Shown piece after piece: positions 1 to 5,891 of a DNA stretch of 8,816 nt. Position 1 is the stretch's first letter. Each line of letters begins with the position of its first letter. The notes below the pieces were generated by a model. That model was given only the letters and a program-made list of their open reading frames with translations, was not told the DNA's origin and made no database searches. Location: contig JALQXV010000013.1 in assembly GCA_023263015.1 (NCBI GenBank), forward strand, positions 1 to 8,816. Direction: 5' to 3'. The stretch comes from Candidatus Saccharimonadia bacterium (GTDB lineage: Bacteria; Patescibacteriota; Saccharimonadia; Saccharimonadales; 2-12-FULL-41-12). The position numbers were made by a program, and so were the translations under genes.

Positions 1-1
1 T

Positions 2-652
2 CGTCTAACTAAAGACAGCGCTAAAGCTCGAGCTCAAGAACTACTTGAAGAATTTGATCTACTAAAAGCTGCTGATCGACCTGCCAAGACATACTCTGGC
101 GGTATGCGTCGACGCTTAGACCTCGCAGTTAGCTTAATTGCTACTCCGCCAATTATTTTTCTTGATGAGCCAACTACCGGACTAGACCCGCGGTCGCGTT
201 TAGCAATGTGGGATATTATCAAGCGCCTAATGGAAGGCGGCACTACTATACTGCTAACCACGCAGTATCTAGAAGAGGCTGACCAACTTGCCGATCAGAT
301 TATTGTGATCGACGGTGGTAAAGTTATCGCAGAAGGTACGGCATCAGAACTCAAATCAAAAGTTGGTAAAGACCGCTTGGCACTAACATTCAAAGATAAG
401 AAAAGTTACGAAACTGCTCAAAAGACGCTCGGTAAAACTGTGGTTGATACTGACGATAAAGAGCTGGTGCTTAGCTTGGTCATTAATGACACGAATAAAG
501 ACGTTAAAGATGTGCTTATTAAACTAGAAAAGGCTAAGACAGTGATTACTTCAATGGAAGTGCATAAGCCAACACTTGATGACGTATTCCTATCACTAAC
601 TGGCAAACAGAGTGCTCTGGCAACAGAATCTGAAGAAGAGGAGAAAAAATAA
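2..652 (+). CDS. ABC transporter ATP-binding protein, DrrA-type, 5'-truncated by window edge
   Basis: C-terminal 216 residues of an ABC ATPase that would power export through the permease encoded next. The open frame runs in from the window edge, so Walker A lies outside. Visible in order: signature motif YSGGMRRRLDLA, Walker B and D-loop (IIFLDEPTTGLDP), and the switch region TTILLTTQYLEEADQLAD. The usual switch histidine is Gln here; from family knowledge this is normal in the DrrA/daunorubicin-resistance branch and is not a defect. The tail past the core holds the accessory domain typical of this branch and ends in a Glu/Lys-rich stretch. The TAA overlaps the permease ATG by one base, indicating translational coupling. 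Substrate unknown: these exporters carry drugs, lipids or glycan precursors, and nothing here decides which. The family is clear. Confidence 0.93.
   Translation, partial: RLTKDSAKARAQELLEEFDLLKAADRPAKTYSGGMRRRLDLAVSLIATPPIIFLDEPTTGLDPRSRLAMWDIIKRLMEGGTTILLTTQYLEEADQLADQIIVIDGGKVIAEGTASELKSKVGKDRLALTFKDKKSYETAQKTLGKTVVDTDDKELVLSLVINDTNKDVKDVLIKLEKAKTVITSMEVHKPTLDDVFLSLTGKQSALATESEEEEKK
638..643 (+). promoter_or_regulatory. Ribosome binding site of the ABC permease gene, inside the ATPase gene
   Basis: GAGGAG lies 8 bases before the ATG at 652. It is formed by the Glu codons at the end of the ATPase gene, so the acidic tail doubles as the Shine-Dalgarno site for the next gene. Confidence 0.7.
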
Positions 653-1458
653 TGGCAGTTACACTCGAATTTGAAAAAAAGCCAAAAGCATTACTGTCAC
701 TGGTTGACTCATGGGTCATGATCAAGCGTAGTAGTACGCACATTGTCCGAAATACTGACCAGTTGCTCGGCACATTTTTCCAGCCAATTATGTTTTTGGT
801 GTTGTTTGCGGCAGTTTTTGGTGGAGCGATCGAAAAGGCATTGCCTCCTAACGTTGGGTACCTTAACTATCTTATGGCTGGTATTATCGTTCAAACTGTA
901 GCGTTTGGTTCAACAACTACCGCTATTGCAATCTGTAACGACTTACAGAAGGGAATTGTTGATCGTTTTCGTTCGTTGCCAATGTCAAACCTAGCAGTCT
1001 TAAATGGCCATGTAATTTCTGACTTACTGCGTAACACTATTTCTACCGTAGTGATGATTCTCACCGGTTTAGTAATTGGTTTTAGGACCAATGCTTCAGC
1101 AACTGATTGGTTAATGATTGCTGGCATCTTATTGCTGTTCACTTTTGCATTTTCATGGTTAGCCGCGATTGTGGGTGTAATTGCGAAAAGCGTAGAAGCG
1201 GTACAGTGGCTTACTTTTGTAATTATTTTCCCACTCACATTTGCCAGTAGCGCTTTCGTTCCGACCGATAGCATGCCTAGTGTCCTCAAAGCATTCGCCG
1301 AAAATCAGCCGATTACTCACGTAATTAATGCTGTTCGTGCTCTAATTCTTGATACGCCAATTGGTAACTCCGGATGGTTATCAGTAGCATGGAGCATTGG
1401 TATCTTAGTGGTTTGTGTACCAATCGTATCAATCCTATTCAAACATAAATCTAACTAG
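652..1458 (+). CDS. ABC-2 type transporter permease, DrrB-like
   Basis: Membrane subunit of an ABC exporter, 268 residues, full length for the family. A cytoplasmic N-terminal stretch is followed by about six hydrophobic segments, near residues 38-60, 69-90, 125-145, 150-177, 186-206 and 243-262. Family-typical sequence is present: GIVDRFRSLPMS in the coupling region after the second segment, and the block FPLTFASSAFVPTDSMP followed by FAENQPITHVINAVRAL near residues 194-232. The start is fixed by the one-base overlap with the ATPase stop and a good Shine-Dalgarno site. Two such half-transporters and two ATPases would form the working pump. It is the last gene of its transcript, as a strong hairpin terminator follows within 6 bases. 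The cargo cannot be told from sequence. Confidence 0.93.
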   Translation: MAVTLEFEKKPKALLSLVDSWVMIKRSSTHIVRNTDQLLGTFFQPIMFLVLFAAVFGGAIEKALPPNVGYLNYLMAGIIVQTVAFGSTTTAIAICNDLQKGIVDRFRSLPMSNLAVLNGHVISDLLRNTISTVVMILTGLVIGFRTNASATDWLMIAGILLLFTFAFSWLAAIVGVIAKSVEAVQWLTFVIIFPLTFASSAFVPTDSMPSVLKAFAENQPITHVINAVRALILDTPIGNSGWLSVAWSIGILVVCVPIVSILFKHKSN

Positions 1459-1463
1459 AATAT

Positions 1464-1496
1464 AAAAGAACCCGCCAACTAGAGCGGGTTCTTTTT
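1464..1496. terminator. Bidirectional intrinsic terminator between convergent genes
   Basis: Perfect 12-bp stem (AAAAGAACCCGC at 1464-1475 with its complement at 1484-1495) and an 8-base loop. A T-run ends the plus-strand transcript of the ABC genes. The A-run on the left arm gives a U-run on the other strand, so it can also stop the minus-strand gene ending at 1510. Confidence 0.9.
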
Positions 1497-1502
1497 ATTG
1501 GA

Positions 1503-1527
1503 GTTGTAGTTACGGGATAACTACAAC
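1503..1527 (-). other. Inverted repeat spanning the stop codon of the Asn/Thr-rich protein gene
   Basis: Perfect 10-bp arms, GTTGTAGTTA at 1503-1512 and TAACTACAAC at 1518-1527, with a 5-base loop. In the minus-strand mRNA the TAA stop (1512-1510) sits in the stem. No T-run follows directly, so on its own it is not a terminator. It may act as a 3'-end stabilising hairpin in front of the shared terminator. Confidence 0.6.
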
Positions 1528-2187
1528 TGTGTTGTCTGTGACATTAACATTGGTGCTGTTATTGCTTAGATCGGTGTTGGTAACCGTTGTAGTTGCAGTA
1601 TTAGCAGTGTTACCACTGTTAAGTACATTGTTAGTATTGGTGGTTGTTGTGCTTGTAGCAGTGTTACCGCTATTGAGCGTGTTGCCATTGTTGGCTACAG
1701 TTGTTGTGGTTGTATTTGTAGTAGTATTGGTTGCAGTATTAGCAGTATTGCCACTGTTAAGCGTATTGCCGTTATTGAAGCTTAGAGTTGAAGTGTTGCC
1801 ACTAAAACGGCTATCAACTGTAGTACTGGTGTTTGAAGTGTTAGTAGTTGAGCTGTTTGATAGGTTGTAAGCAAGGCTGACTGATCCGCCGTTACGTAGT
1901 GCAGACGAGAGTCCAACTCCGCTTGCACCAAGAACTGCATCACCTTGGGTTGCAGTCGGGCCTGCAGGAGCTGATGGGTCAACACATAGTCCACCAGCCA
2001 CGTTTGATTGTGGCGCCGCAGTTGAGCTTGCCGGATTAGCCACTGTAGTCAGGGCATTAACTTTAGAGTTAACAATAGTGTTTGTAATGTATGCGACAAA
2101 TCCGCATGCCATTGCCATGGAGACCACGAGCGCGATCATCAATTGGCTGATGTTTATATTGACTGATGTTTGACTATGATTAGTCAT
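1510..2187 (-). CDS. Membrane-anchored Asn/Thr-rich repetitive protein, putative surface protein
   Basis: Unrecognised 225-residue protein. The start at 2187 is chosen because AGGAGGG lies 5 bases upstream; an in-frame GTG at 2244 would add 19 residues but has no comparable site. Residues about 13-37 form one hydrophobic segment that could be an uncleaved signal anchor. It contains Cys28, but the residues before it (AMA) do not make a good lipobox. Residues 45-100 are Ala/Ser/Pro/Gly-rich. From about 108 to the end the chain is mostly Asn, Thr and Ser, with LNSGNTA repeated at 143-149, 171-177 and 189-195, and almost no charged residues. Many N-x-S/T sequons occur. Such composition suits an extended extracellular stalk or adhesive tail; that role is inference. 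It is transcribed alone, convergent to the ABC genes and sharing their terminator. Confidence 0.75.
   Translation of the reverse strand: MTNHSQTSVNINISQLMIALVVSMAMACGFVAYITNTIVNSKVNALTTVANPASSTAAPQSNVAGGLCVDPSAPAGPTATQGDAVLGASGVGLSSALRNGGSVSLAYNLSNSSTTNTSNTSTTVDSRFSGNTSTLSFNNGNTLNSGNTANTATNTTTNTTTTTVANNGNTLNSGNTATSTTTTNTNNVLNSGNTANTATTTVTNTDLSNNSTNVNVTDNTVVVIP
1603..1761 (-). repeat. Coding repeats for LNSGNTA in the Asn/Thr-rich tail
   Basis: Three 21-base units at 1741-1761, 1657-1677 and 1603-1623 encode the identical heptapeptide LNSGNTA. The first two are preceded by an identical NNGNT; residue spacings are 28 and 18. DNA copies differ mainly at third positions, so the peptide, not just the DNA, appears conserved. 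Thr-rich runs separate the units. Confidence 0.8.
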
Positions 2188-2192
2188 CACTA

Positions 2193-2199
2193 CCCTCCT
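2193..2199 (-). promoter_or_regulatory. Strong ribosome binding site deciding the start of the Asn/Thr-rich protein
   Basis: AGGAGGG on the minus strand, 5 bases before the ATG at 2187. A similar GGGAGGG lies 20 bases further upstream (2213-2219) with no start codon at useful spacing, so it looks like a decoy or a duplicated segment. Confidence 0.75.
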
Positions 2200-2224
2200 G
2201 TTAGTTGTATTACCCTCCCACCAG

Positions 2225-2230
2225 ACTATA
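2225..2230 (-). promoter_or_regulatory. Possible -10 element for the Asn/Thr-rich protein gene
   Basis: TATAGT on the minus strand, inside a small dyad (GACT, 4 bases, AGTC at 2224-2235). A transcript from here would begin near 2218 and carry both GGAGGG copies. No good -35 hexamer is found at 17 bases (ATGAAG), so this is a weak call. Confidence 0.35.
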
Positions 2231-2404
2231 AAGTCAGCTACCACTCACTTCATATGTATTGTTAATCGTACAGCTGCCGGATATTGTTGCAACAGTAACA
2301 GTATCTAAAATGCATAATCGCTTGTGTTTAGTAACAGTAAACGGACAAATGTGAAATCGTAGCAAAAACTACTACAGGGCGTAGAACAAAATCAATACAA
2401 ACTA

Positions 2405-2433
2405 TTGCAAAATTATCAAAAATATGCTAAAAT
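2405..2433 (+). promoter_or_regulatory. Promoter of the HEFGH-motif protein gene, giving a nearly leaderless mRNA
   Basis: TTGCAA (2405-2410), 17-base spacer, TAAAAT (2428-2433) with an extended TGC just before the -10. The start site is expected near 2440 and the ATG is at 2444, so the leader would be only a few bases. No Shine-Dalgarno sequence precedes the ATG, which agrees. Confidence 0.65.
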
Positions 2434-2443
2434 ATAACATCTT

Positions 2444-3604
2444 ATGGAACGACTGAGAGAACCTACCTATATTCCATCAGGTCCGCATCCTGTAAACATC
2501 AGATTAAATGAGTTATCTGATGGTCTTTTTGGGTTTAGGGCACTCAGTACCTACCAGTATCTAGAATCTTCAGGACATATAAACCAAGCGGCAATGAGCG
2601 CCCAAATGCGCCCAGTTCTTGATAAAGCCGCTGGATCGATTACAAAACTTGATGATTTTCATCGTCGTGAGTTTAACGAGGATATGTCATATCATGTCAA
2701 CCGTGAAGAAGCTGCTCAATGGGGTAGTACAGGCGGTTCGGGTCTTTACACAAATGTACGAGACTGGGCTACATGGTTTGAATCAGGGGCGAGTAATAAC
2801 GAACGATTGTTATTCATAGCATGGAATGCTGGTCGTATTGCGGCGGCTCAGCGTCGGGCATCCACTGTTCGCTTATTTGCAGAAGAACGCGAGAAAACGA
2901 TTGCCGCAGTTAAAGATGGTATTGGTTTTGGTAAGTTACATCATGAGGCGGAAGATAAAATTCCTGAACTTCGACGAACCCGTGTCCTACTTGGTGACTA
3001 TATGGATATGGGAGCTAAAGATCGTAGTGGTTATGCACAGCGCGGTGTTAATATTATCCACGTTCATGAAATGGGCAGGCGCTTTAACTTACCGTTTTTT
3101 AAGGCGATCTATCACCACGAATTTGGTCACCGCATTGGTCGCGTAGATGGCATTGTATACGATGAAACTGCAACTGATAACTTTGCGCAAGCTGTGATGC
3201 TGGGGAACTGGCGAGAAAAGTCTCCTGACTTAGGTGTATACAATAACTTAAAACGTGTTGTTGCGGGTATGGGCCTATCGCAAACGCGCTTGCAGCGCTT
3301 GCACTCAGCTCAGTCGTACCAAGCTAAACAGGATGAACTGGAACAGCTACGGCGTAGTGCTGATACTTCTAGATTCACCGAACGACGTAATGCTGGCATT
3401 ATTTTAGAAGAAGTCGAAGCTAACGCTAATCGAAGTAATGTCGAAAGTCGCTACGAGGCAGTTGAGGAAGCTTGTCGCTTAATGCTCCGTTCACGTACAC
3501 CAGCGCTACTTGTACGTGATCTAGCGAGCACTGACCCAAGAGTTGCACGTAGGTACCGAGAGTTTGTAATTCGTCGTTCAGCCGAAGCTGCTGCAAGACA
3601 CTAA
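2444..3604 (+). CDS. Hypothetical protein with HExxH metallopeptidase-like motif
   Basis: 386 residues, not recognised as a named family. No signal peptide or membrane segment is visible, so it is probably cytoplasmic. The main landmark is HEFGH at residues 225-229, extended as HEFGHRIGRVD (225-235), which fits HExxHxxGxxD: two His ligands and a catalytic Glu, with Asp235 as possible third ligand as in some metzincins (snapalysin type). Glu241 in DETATDNFA is an alternative third ligand of gluzincin type, and Met252 could be a Met-turn. The C-terminal third (about 285-386) is rich in Arg, Glu and Ala and looks helical. The start is the first ATG after a good promoter with no Shine-Dalgarno site; the next in-frame ATG would remove 50 residues. 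It stands alone, convergent with the NAD operon only 11 bases beyond its stop. Enzyme activity is inference. Confidence 0.75.
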   Translation: MERLREPTYIPSGPHPVNIRLNELSDGLFGFRALSTYQYLESSGHINQAAMSAQMRPVLDKAAGSITKLDDFHRREFNEDMSYHVNREEAAQWGSTGGSGLYTNVRDWATWFESGASNNERLLFIAWNAGRIAAAQRRASTVRLFAEEREKTIAAVKDGIGFGKLHHEAEDKIPELRRTRVLLGDYMDMGAKDRSGYAQRGVNIIHVHEMGRRFNLPFFKAIYHHEFGHRIGRVDGIVYDETATDNFAQAVMLGNWREKSPDLGVYNNLKRVVAGMGLSQTRLQRLHSAQSYQAKQDELEQLRRSADTSRFTERRNAGIILEEVEANANRSNVESRYEAVEEACRLMLRSRTPALLVRDLASTDPRVARRYREFVIRRSAEAAARH

Positions 3605-3615
3605 TTTCGCTCAAG

Positions 3616-4053
3616 TTACGTTTGTAGGTAGGGCGGACTTTTAAGGGGTGGTTGAACCACGTATTCAGCTAGTTGCCACTCGGACCAAGGATCTTTGTGC
3701 GCTCGTACAATGCCTCGATGCTCGTTGACTACACTTTTGGTGACTATGCCGACGTTAAGATCAATGACGTGATTGCCGTGCCCTGTTGGCGTAACAGTGA
3801 GGTCTTGAGTGACTGCCCACAGATTAAGTTCGGGACTAGGTAGTTCAATTACGTAGTCGAAATTACCAAAACGAGTTGCCAGTGTACCGATCACTTTTTG
3901 GCACTGTCGAGCGAGCAATGTCTGCATGTCGTCATTGCTAAACCCAATATCATACGATCGAGAGCCGTAGGGAACTGTAAAAACTATTCCGTCTACTTCT
4001 GGTGCTGCTTGCTCGTGTGGGCTGACCACTCTCCCAATGGTTGGTAAACTCAT
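3616..4053 (-). CDS. Hypothetical protein, third gene of the NAD salvage operon
   Basis: I do not recognise this protein. With the ATG at 4053 it has 145 residues and begins 22 bases after the nadR-like stop. The frame is open further up, and an ATG at 4113 would give 165 residues overlapping that gene by 38 bases. Neither start has a clear Shine-Dalgarno site, so the start is uncertain. There is no membrane segment or signal peptide. The chain looks like a small globular alpha/beta protein, with DGIVFTVPYGSRSYDIG near residues 21-37, FDYVIELPSPELNLWAV near 65-81 and TGHGNHVIDLNVG near 90-102; the C-terminus is Pro-rich. Its place behind pnuC and a NadR-type gene on the same strand suggests cotranscription and perhaps a link to nicotinamide metabolism, but that is context only. 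No terminator separates it from the convergent gene ending at 3604. Confidence 0.65.
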   Translation of the reverse strand: MSLPTIGRVVSPHEQAAPEVDGIVFTVPYGSRSYDIGFSNDDMQTLLARQCQKVIGTLATRFGNFDYVIELPSPELNLWAVTQDLTVTPTGHGNHVIDLNVGIVTKSVVNEHRGIVRAHKDPWSEWQLAEYVVQPPLKSPPYLQT

Positions 4054-4075
4054 TGTCTTTAATGTAGCACAGTAT

Positions 4076-5113
4076 TTACAAACCTTTACGATCGTACGCA
4101 ATTCGAGCCGCATTGGCCTGAGCTAGCTGTTCGATTAAGTAACGGGCTTGGAACAGTCGTTCATCTGGATCGGCGCAATCCAAAACCACATACGGTAATT
4201 CGTAACGTTCACAAATATCAATCCAGTACGCATCACTACCTTCACGAACATTGCCGCCGTACCTCAGCGGATCTTCTTCGAACGGAATGTTACTTTTGGT
4301 TACGATGTAAAGGTCAGACTTTTGAGCGAGTGCGTCATGTACGAGTTGTTGTGGGCACTGGCCAAGCTCCGTTTGCCAGTGTGGGAACTGCCAGTAGCCA
4401 ACGGTAGAAAACAGATCAGTGTCTTGAATTATGTAAGGTTTATCGACAAGATCATCGGCGTGAGCCTGAAGAGCCTTTTGACCTTTCCAAATTGCAGTCA
4501 TAGAGCGGGTTGTTATTTCGTTGACCGTGTTTTCTAGGTATGGGCGAGCATATTCGAATAGCCAGTGGCCGTTTAGTTTTTGAGCGAGCGCGCGAGATAG
4601 TGTAGTTTTACCGGTAGACTCGGCACCAAAAATAGTAACTCGAGTACGTAGAAATGGCTGAAATTCTGGTACTACATTTTTAAAGTTTGCATATGGATCT
4701 GCTCGGACTGGGGTTGCCTTGGCTCCGTTAAGTGAGCGATCAATATCATAGGGAAAAAACTGAGCGCCCGTAATTTCAGCCAGTCGCTGTCCATATTTTT
4801 CACTAGCAACTATGCAGTCGTCGGCTGTAATGCCAAACCCTTTCATTAAATCTTCCCACATTTTCCAAAAGCCCTTCGCTTTGGGGTTTTGTTCAAGTGT
4901 TTTGTGAAGGTGACGCACCGTTACTTTTGTTAGTCCCTTGTGCGCAATAGCTTCTCGGAGCGCGTAAGCTCGTTCATAACTCATCGGTTCATGAGGTTGG
5001 GTGCAAAGAATTACGGTAGTTTCGTCGTCGCCAAGTTGATTAGCGAACTGTATCAGCTGCAAGTGTCCGGACGTCGGTGGCATTGCGGTCATTAGTACGA
5101 ATGCTTTGGCCAT
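4076..5113 (-). CDS. nadR: NadR-type bifunctional NMN adenylyltransferase / ribosylnicotinamide kinase
   Basis: 345 residues, two enzyme domains. Residues 1-150 form the nucleotidyltransferase: TSGH at 14-17 is the T/HxGH signature, SEKYG is at 104-108, and ATPVRADPYANF (133-144) stands where the second nucleotide-binding motif is expected. Residues 157-345 form the P-loop kinase: Walker A GAESTGKT at 163-170, DTDLFST at 231-237 and a lid-like DPLRYGGNVRE at 281-291. The kinase would phosphorylate nicotinamide riboside to NMN, and the first domain would join NMN and ATP to give NAD+. The N-terminal DNA-binding domain of enterobacterial NadR is absent, so this copy should be an enzyme only. 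The start is fixed by TSGH being so near the N-terminus and by AAGGAG 8 bases upstream. It overlaps pnuC by 74 bases in another frame, which implies coupled expression with the transporter. Confidence 0.92.
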   Translation of the reverse strand: MAKAFVLMTAMPPTSGHLQLIQFANQLGDDETTVILCTQPHEPMSYERAYALREAIAHKGLTKVTVRHLHKTLEQNPKAKGFWKMWEDLMKGFGITADDCIVASEKYGQRLAEITGAQFFPYDIDRSLNGAKATPVRADPYANFKNVVPEFQPFLRTRVTIFGAESTGKTTLSRALAQKLNGHWLFEYARPYLENTVNEITTRSMTAIWKGQKALQAHADDLVDKPYIIQDTDLFSTVGYWQFPHWQTELGQCPQQLVHDALAQKSDLYIVTKSNIPFEEDPLRYGGNVREGSDAYWIDICERYELPYVVLDCADPDERLFQARYLIEQLAQANAARIAYDRKGL

Positions 5114-5786
5114 GATCTTTACTCCTTTTCCATGTTAGGTACCCATATACGGTGTTAGCTAAGAAGAATACGTACTGGAATGCAACGAGCGGCAAACCTG
5201 AAGTTGCGTAGGTGTAGATTGCGAAAATGTTTACAATTGCCCAGACAATCCAGTTTTCTAACTTTTTGTTATCTAGCAGGAACTGAGCAAGAATGGTACC
5301 AGCTAGTATTACAGAGTCGGTCCACGCCATGGCGCCACCAAACTCTTTGCTTAACAGCACTGCTCCATAATAGCCCGCACCTGCAATTGCTAGATATGCA
5401 GGGATCCACTTGATTGATACGTGGGTAACAGGGCGAGTGTCGGCATCTTTGCGCCACCTGATCCAGCCATATATAAGGGTAGGTACAAGGTAAGCGTTAA
5501 GTACAGTACTGGCTAGTAAGCCACTTTGGAAGAATAGATATGCATATGCTGCTGATGAAATAGCTCCGATTGGGTAGTTAATGCGGCGCTGTTTTACGCA
5601 AAGGTAGGTACAGGCATACGAGGTAAGTACAGCAAATACTTCCAGCAAATTTAGGTCTTGAATGGGTATCCAGTTGGCTACGACGCCAACAATATACGAT
5701 AGGGCAGTTAGCCCAAAACCTATTGCAATGCTTTCTAAGACGTCACGTTTTTGTGTTGTTCTGTGGGTTAGATTGATGATGGGCAT
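5040..5786 (-). CDS. pnuC: PnuC-family nicotinamide riboside transporter
   Basis: 248-residue membrane protein with about seven hydrophobic segments, the normal size for PnuC. Family features: LLEVFAVLTSYACTYLCVKQ followed by RINYPIG (residues about 47-74), YGWIRW near 105-110, and the second-half counterpart QFLLDNKKLENWIVWAIVN then VYGYLTW close to the end of the membrane region. PnuC carriers move nicotinamide riboside by facilitated diffusion, with trapping by phosphorylation inside; the kinase is supplied by the next gene. A vitamin other than nicotinamide riboside is possible for PnuC relatives (for example PnuT), but the NadR neighbour argues for nicotinamide riboside. The start has AAAGG 8 bases upstream and a strong promoter. 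The last 26 or so residues are a polar tail encoded in the stretch that overlaps nadR. Confidence 0.92.
   Translation of the reverse strand: MPIINLTHRTTQKRDVLESIAIGFGLTALSYIVGVVANWIPIQDLNLLEVFAVLTSYACTYLCVKQRRINYPIGAISSAAYAYLFFQSGLLASTVLNAYLVPTLIYGWIRWRKDADTRPVTHVSIKWIPAYLAIAGAGYYGAVLLSKEFGGAMAWTDSVILAGTILAQFLLDNKKLENWIVWAIVNIFAIYTYATSGLPLVAFQYVFFLANTVYGYLTWKRSKDHGQSIRTNDRNATDVRTLAADTVR
5122..5127 (-). promoter_or_regulatory. Ribosome binding site of the nadR-type gene, inside pnuC
   Basis: AAGGAG on the minus strand, 8 bases before the ATG at 5113. It lies within the pnuC coding region (codons for WKRSK near its end) and supports the 74-base gene overlap as real. Confidence 0.75.
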
Positions 5787-5794
5787 TTGTTTTA

Positions 5795-5847
5795 CCTTTC
5801 GGGTGTAAGCTGAGCCGGCATGCCAACGCTCAGGATTACTTAGTTAG
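5795..5847 (-). promoter_or_regulatory. Structured 5' leader of pnuC, candidate riboswitch (class unassigned)
   Basis: The predicted leader (about 5853-5787) folds well. CTGAGC (5833-5828) pairs with GCTCAG (5815-5810) around a 12-base loop, and the stem extends across a small internal loop by GTAA (5839-5836) with TTAC (5808-5805). The loop segment GTTGG (5827-5823) can pair with upstream CTAAC (5847-5843) through four Watson-Crick pairs and one G-U, giving an H-type pseudoknot. The same TTAC can instead pair with GTAA next to the ribosome site (5795-5792), so the two folds compete and could hide or free AAAGG. From literature, NAD+-II riboswitches (pnuC motif RNA) are H-type pseudoknots before pnuC; I cannot match their consensus from memory. 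Pairings are seen; ligand control is inference. Confidence 0.5.
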
Positions 5848-5863
5848 TGTACATAATACACTA
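5845..5863. promoter_or_regulatory. Operator-like 19-bp dyad over the pnuC -10 and start site
   Basis: TAGTGTA, 5 bases, TACACTA: perfect 7-bp arms. It covers most of the -10 hexamer (5865-5860) and the expected start site near 5853, the usual place for a repressor. The regulator is not in this window. Confidence 0.55.
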
Positions 5864-5888
5864 TATACCCACCAAACTTAATTGTCAA
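5860..5888 (-). promoter_or_regulatory. Sigma70-type promoter of the pnuC operon
   Basis: TTGACA (5888-5883) is a consensus -35, followed by a 17-base spacer and TATAGT (5865-5860). Predicted start near 5853, leaving a leader of about 67 bases. The 165-base gap from the otsAB stop to pnuC shows no hairpin terminator, so some read-through from otsAB is also possible. Confidence 0.8.
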
Positions 5889-5891
5889 AGA

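Larger units (their letters stand above)
2188..2443. other. Divergent intergenic control region
   Basis: This 256-base AT-rich gap between divergent genes has no convincing ORF. It holds the 10-bp palindrome TGTTGCAACA (2285-2294), a direct repeat AGTAACAGTA at 2294-2303 and 2330-2339 (36-base period), and CGTAG at 2359-2363 and 2380-2384, the first copy forming a small dyad with CTAC at 2369-2372. These could be regulator sites for either gene, but none matches an operator I recognise. Confidence 0.5.

Noticed and set aside
265..300. Loss of the switch histidine in the ABC ATPase as a sign of an inactive protein
   Set aside because: Gln in LLTTQYLEEAD is the usual residue in DrrA-type ATPases, so it is a family trait.
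104..652. ATPase gene starting at the ATG at 104
   Set aside because: The frame is open upstream to the window edge and encodes the start of the ABC signature motif before this Met, so it is an internal Met of a truncated gene.
1603..1761. Regularly repeated DNA as a CRISPR array
   Set aside because: Repeats differ at several bases, spacing is uneven, and all lie in frame within a coding region.
1529..1870. Plus-strand ORF rich in Val and Leu opposite the Asn/Thr-rich gene
   Set aside because: It is the complement of Asn/Thr codons (AAC/ACT read as GTT/AGT), which forces Val/Leu runs. It has no ribosome site, and the minus-strand frame has an excellent one.
2188..2244. GTG start at 2244 for the Asn/Thr-rich protein
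   Set aside because: It would place the strong AGGAGGG site inside the coding region and lacks its own; the ATG at 2187 has ideal spacing.
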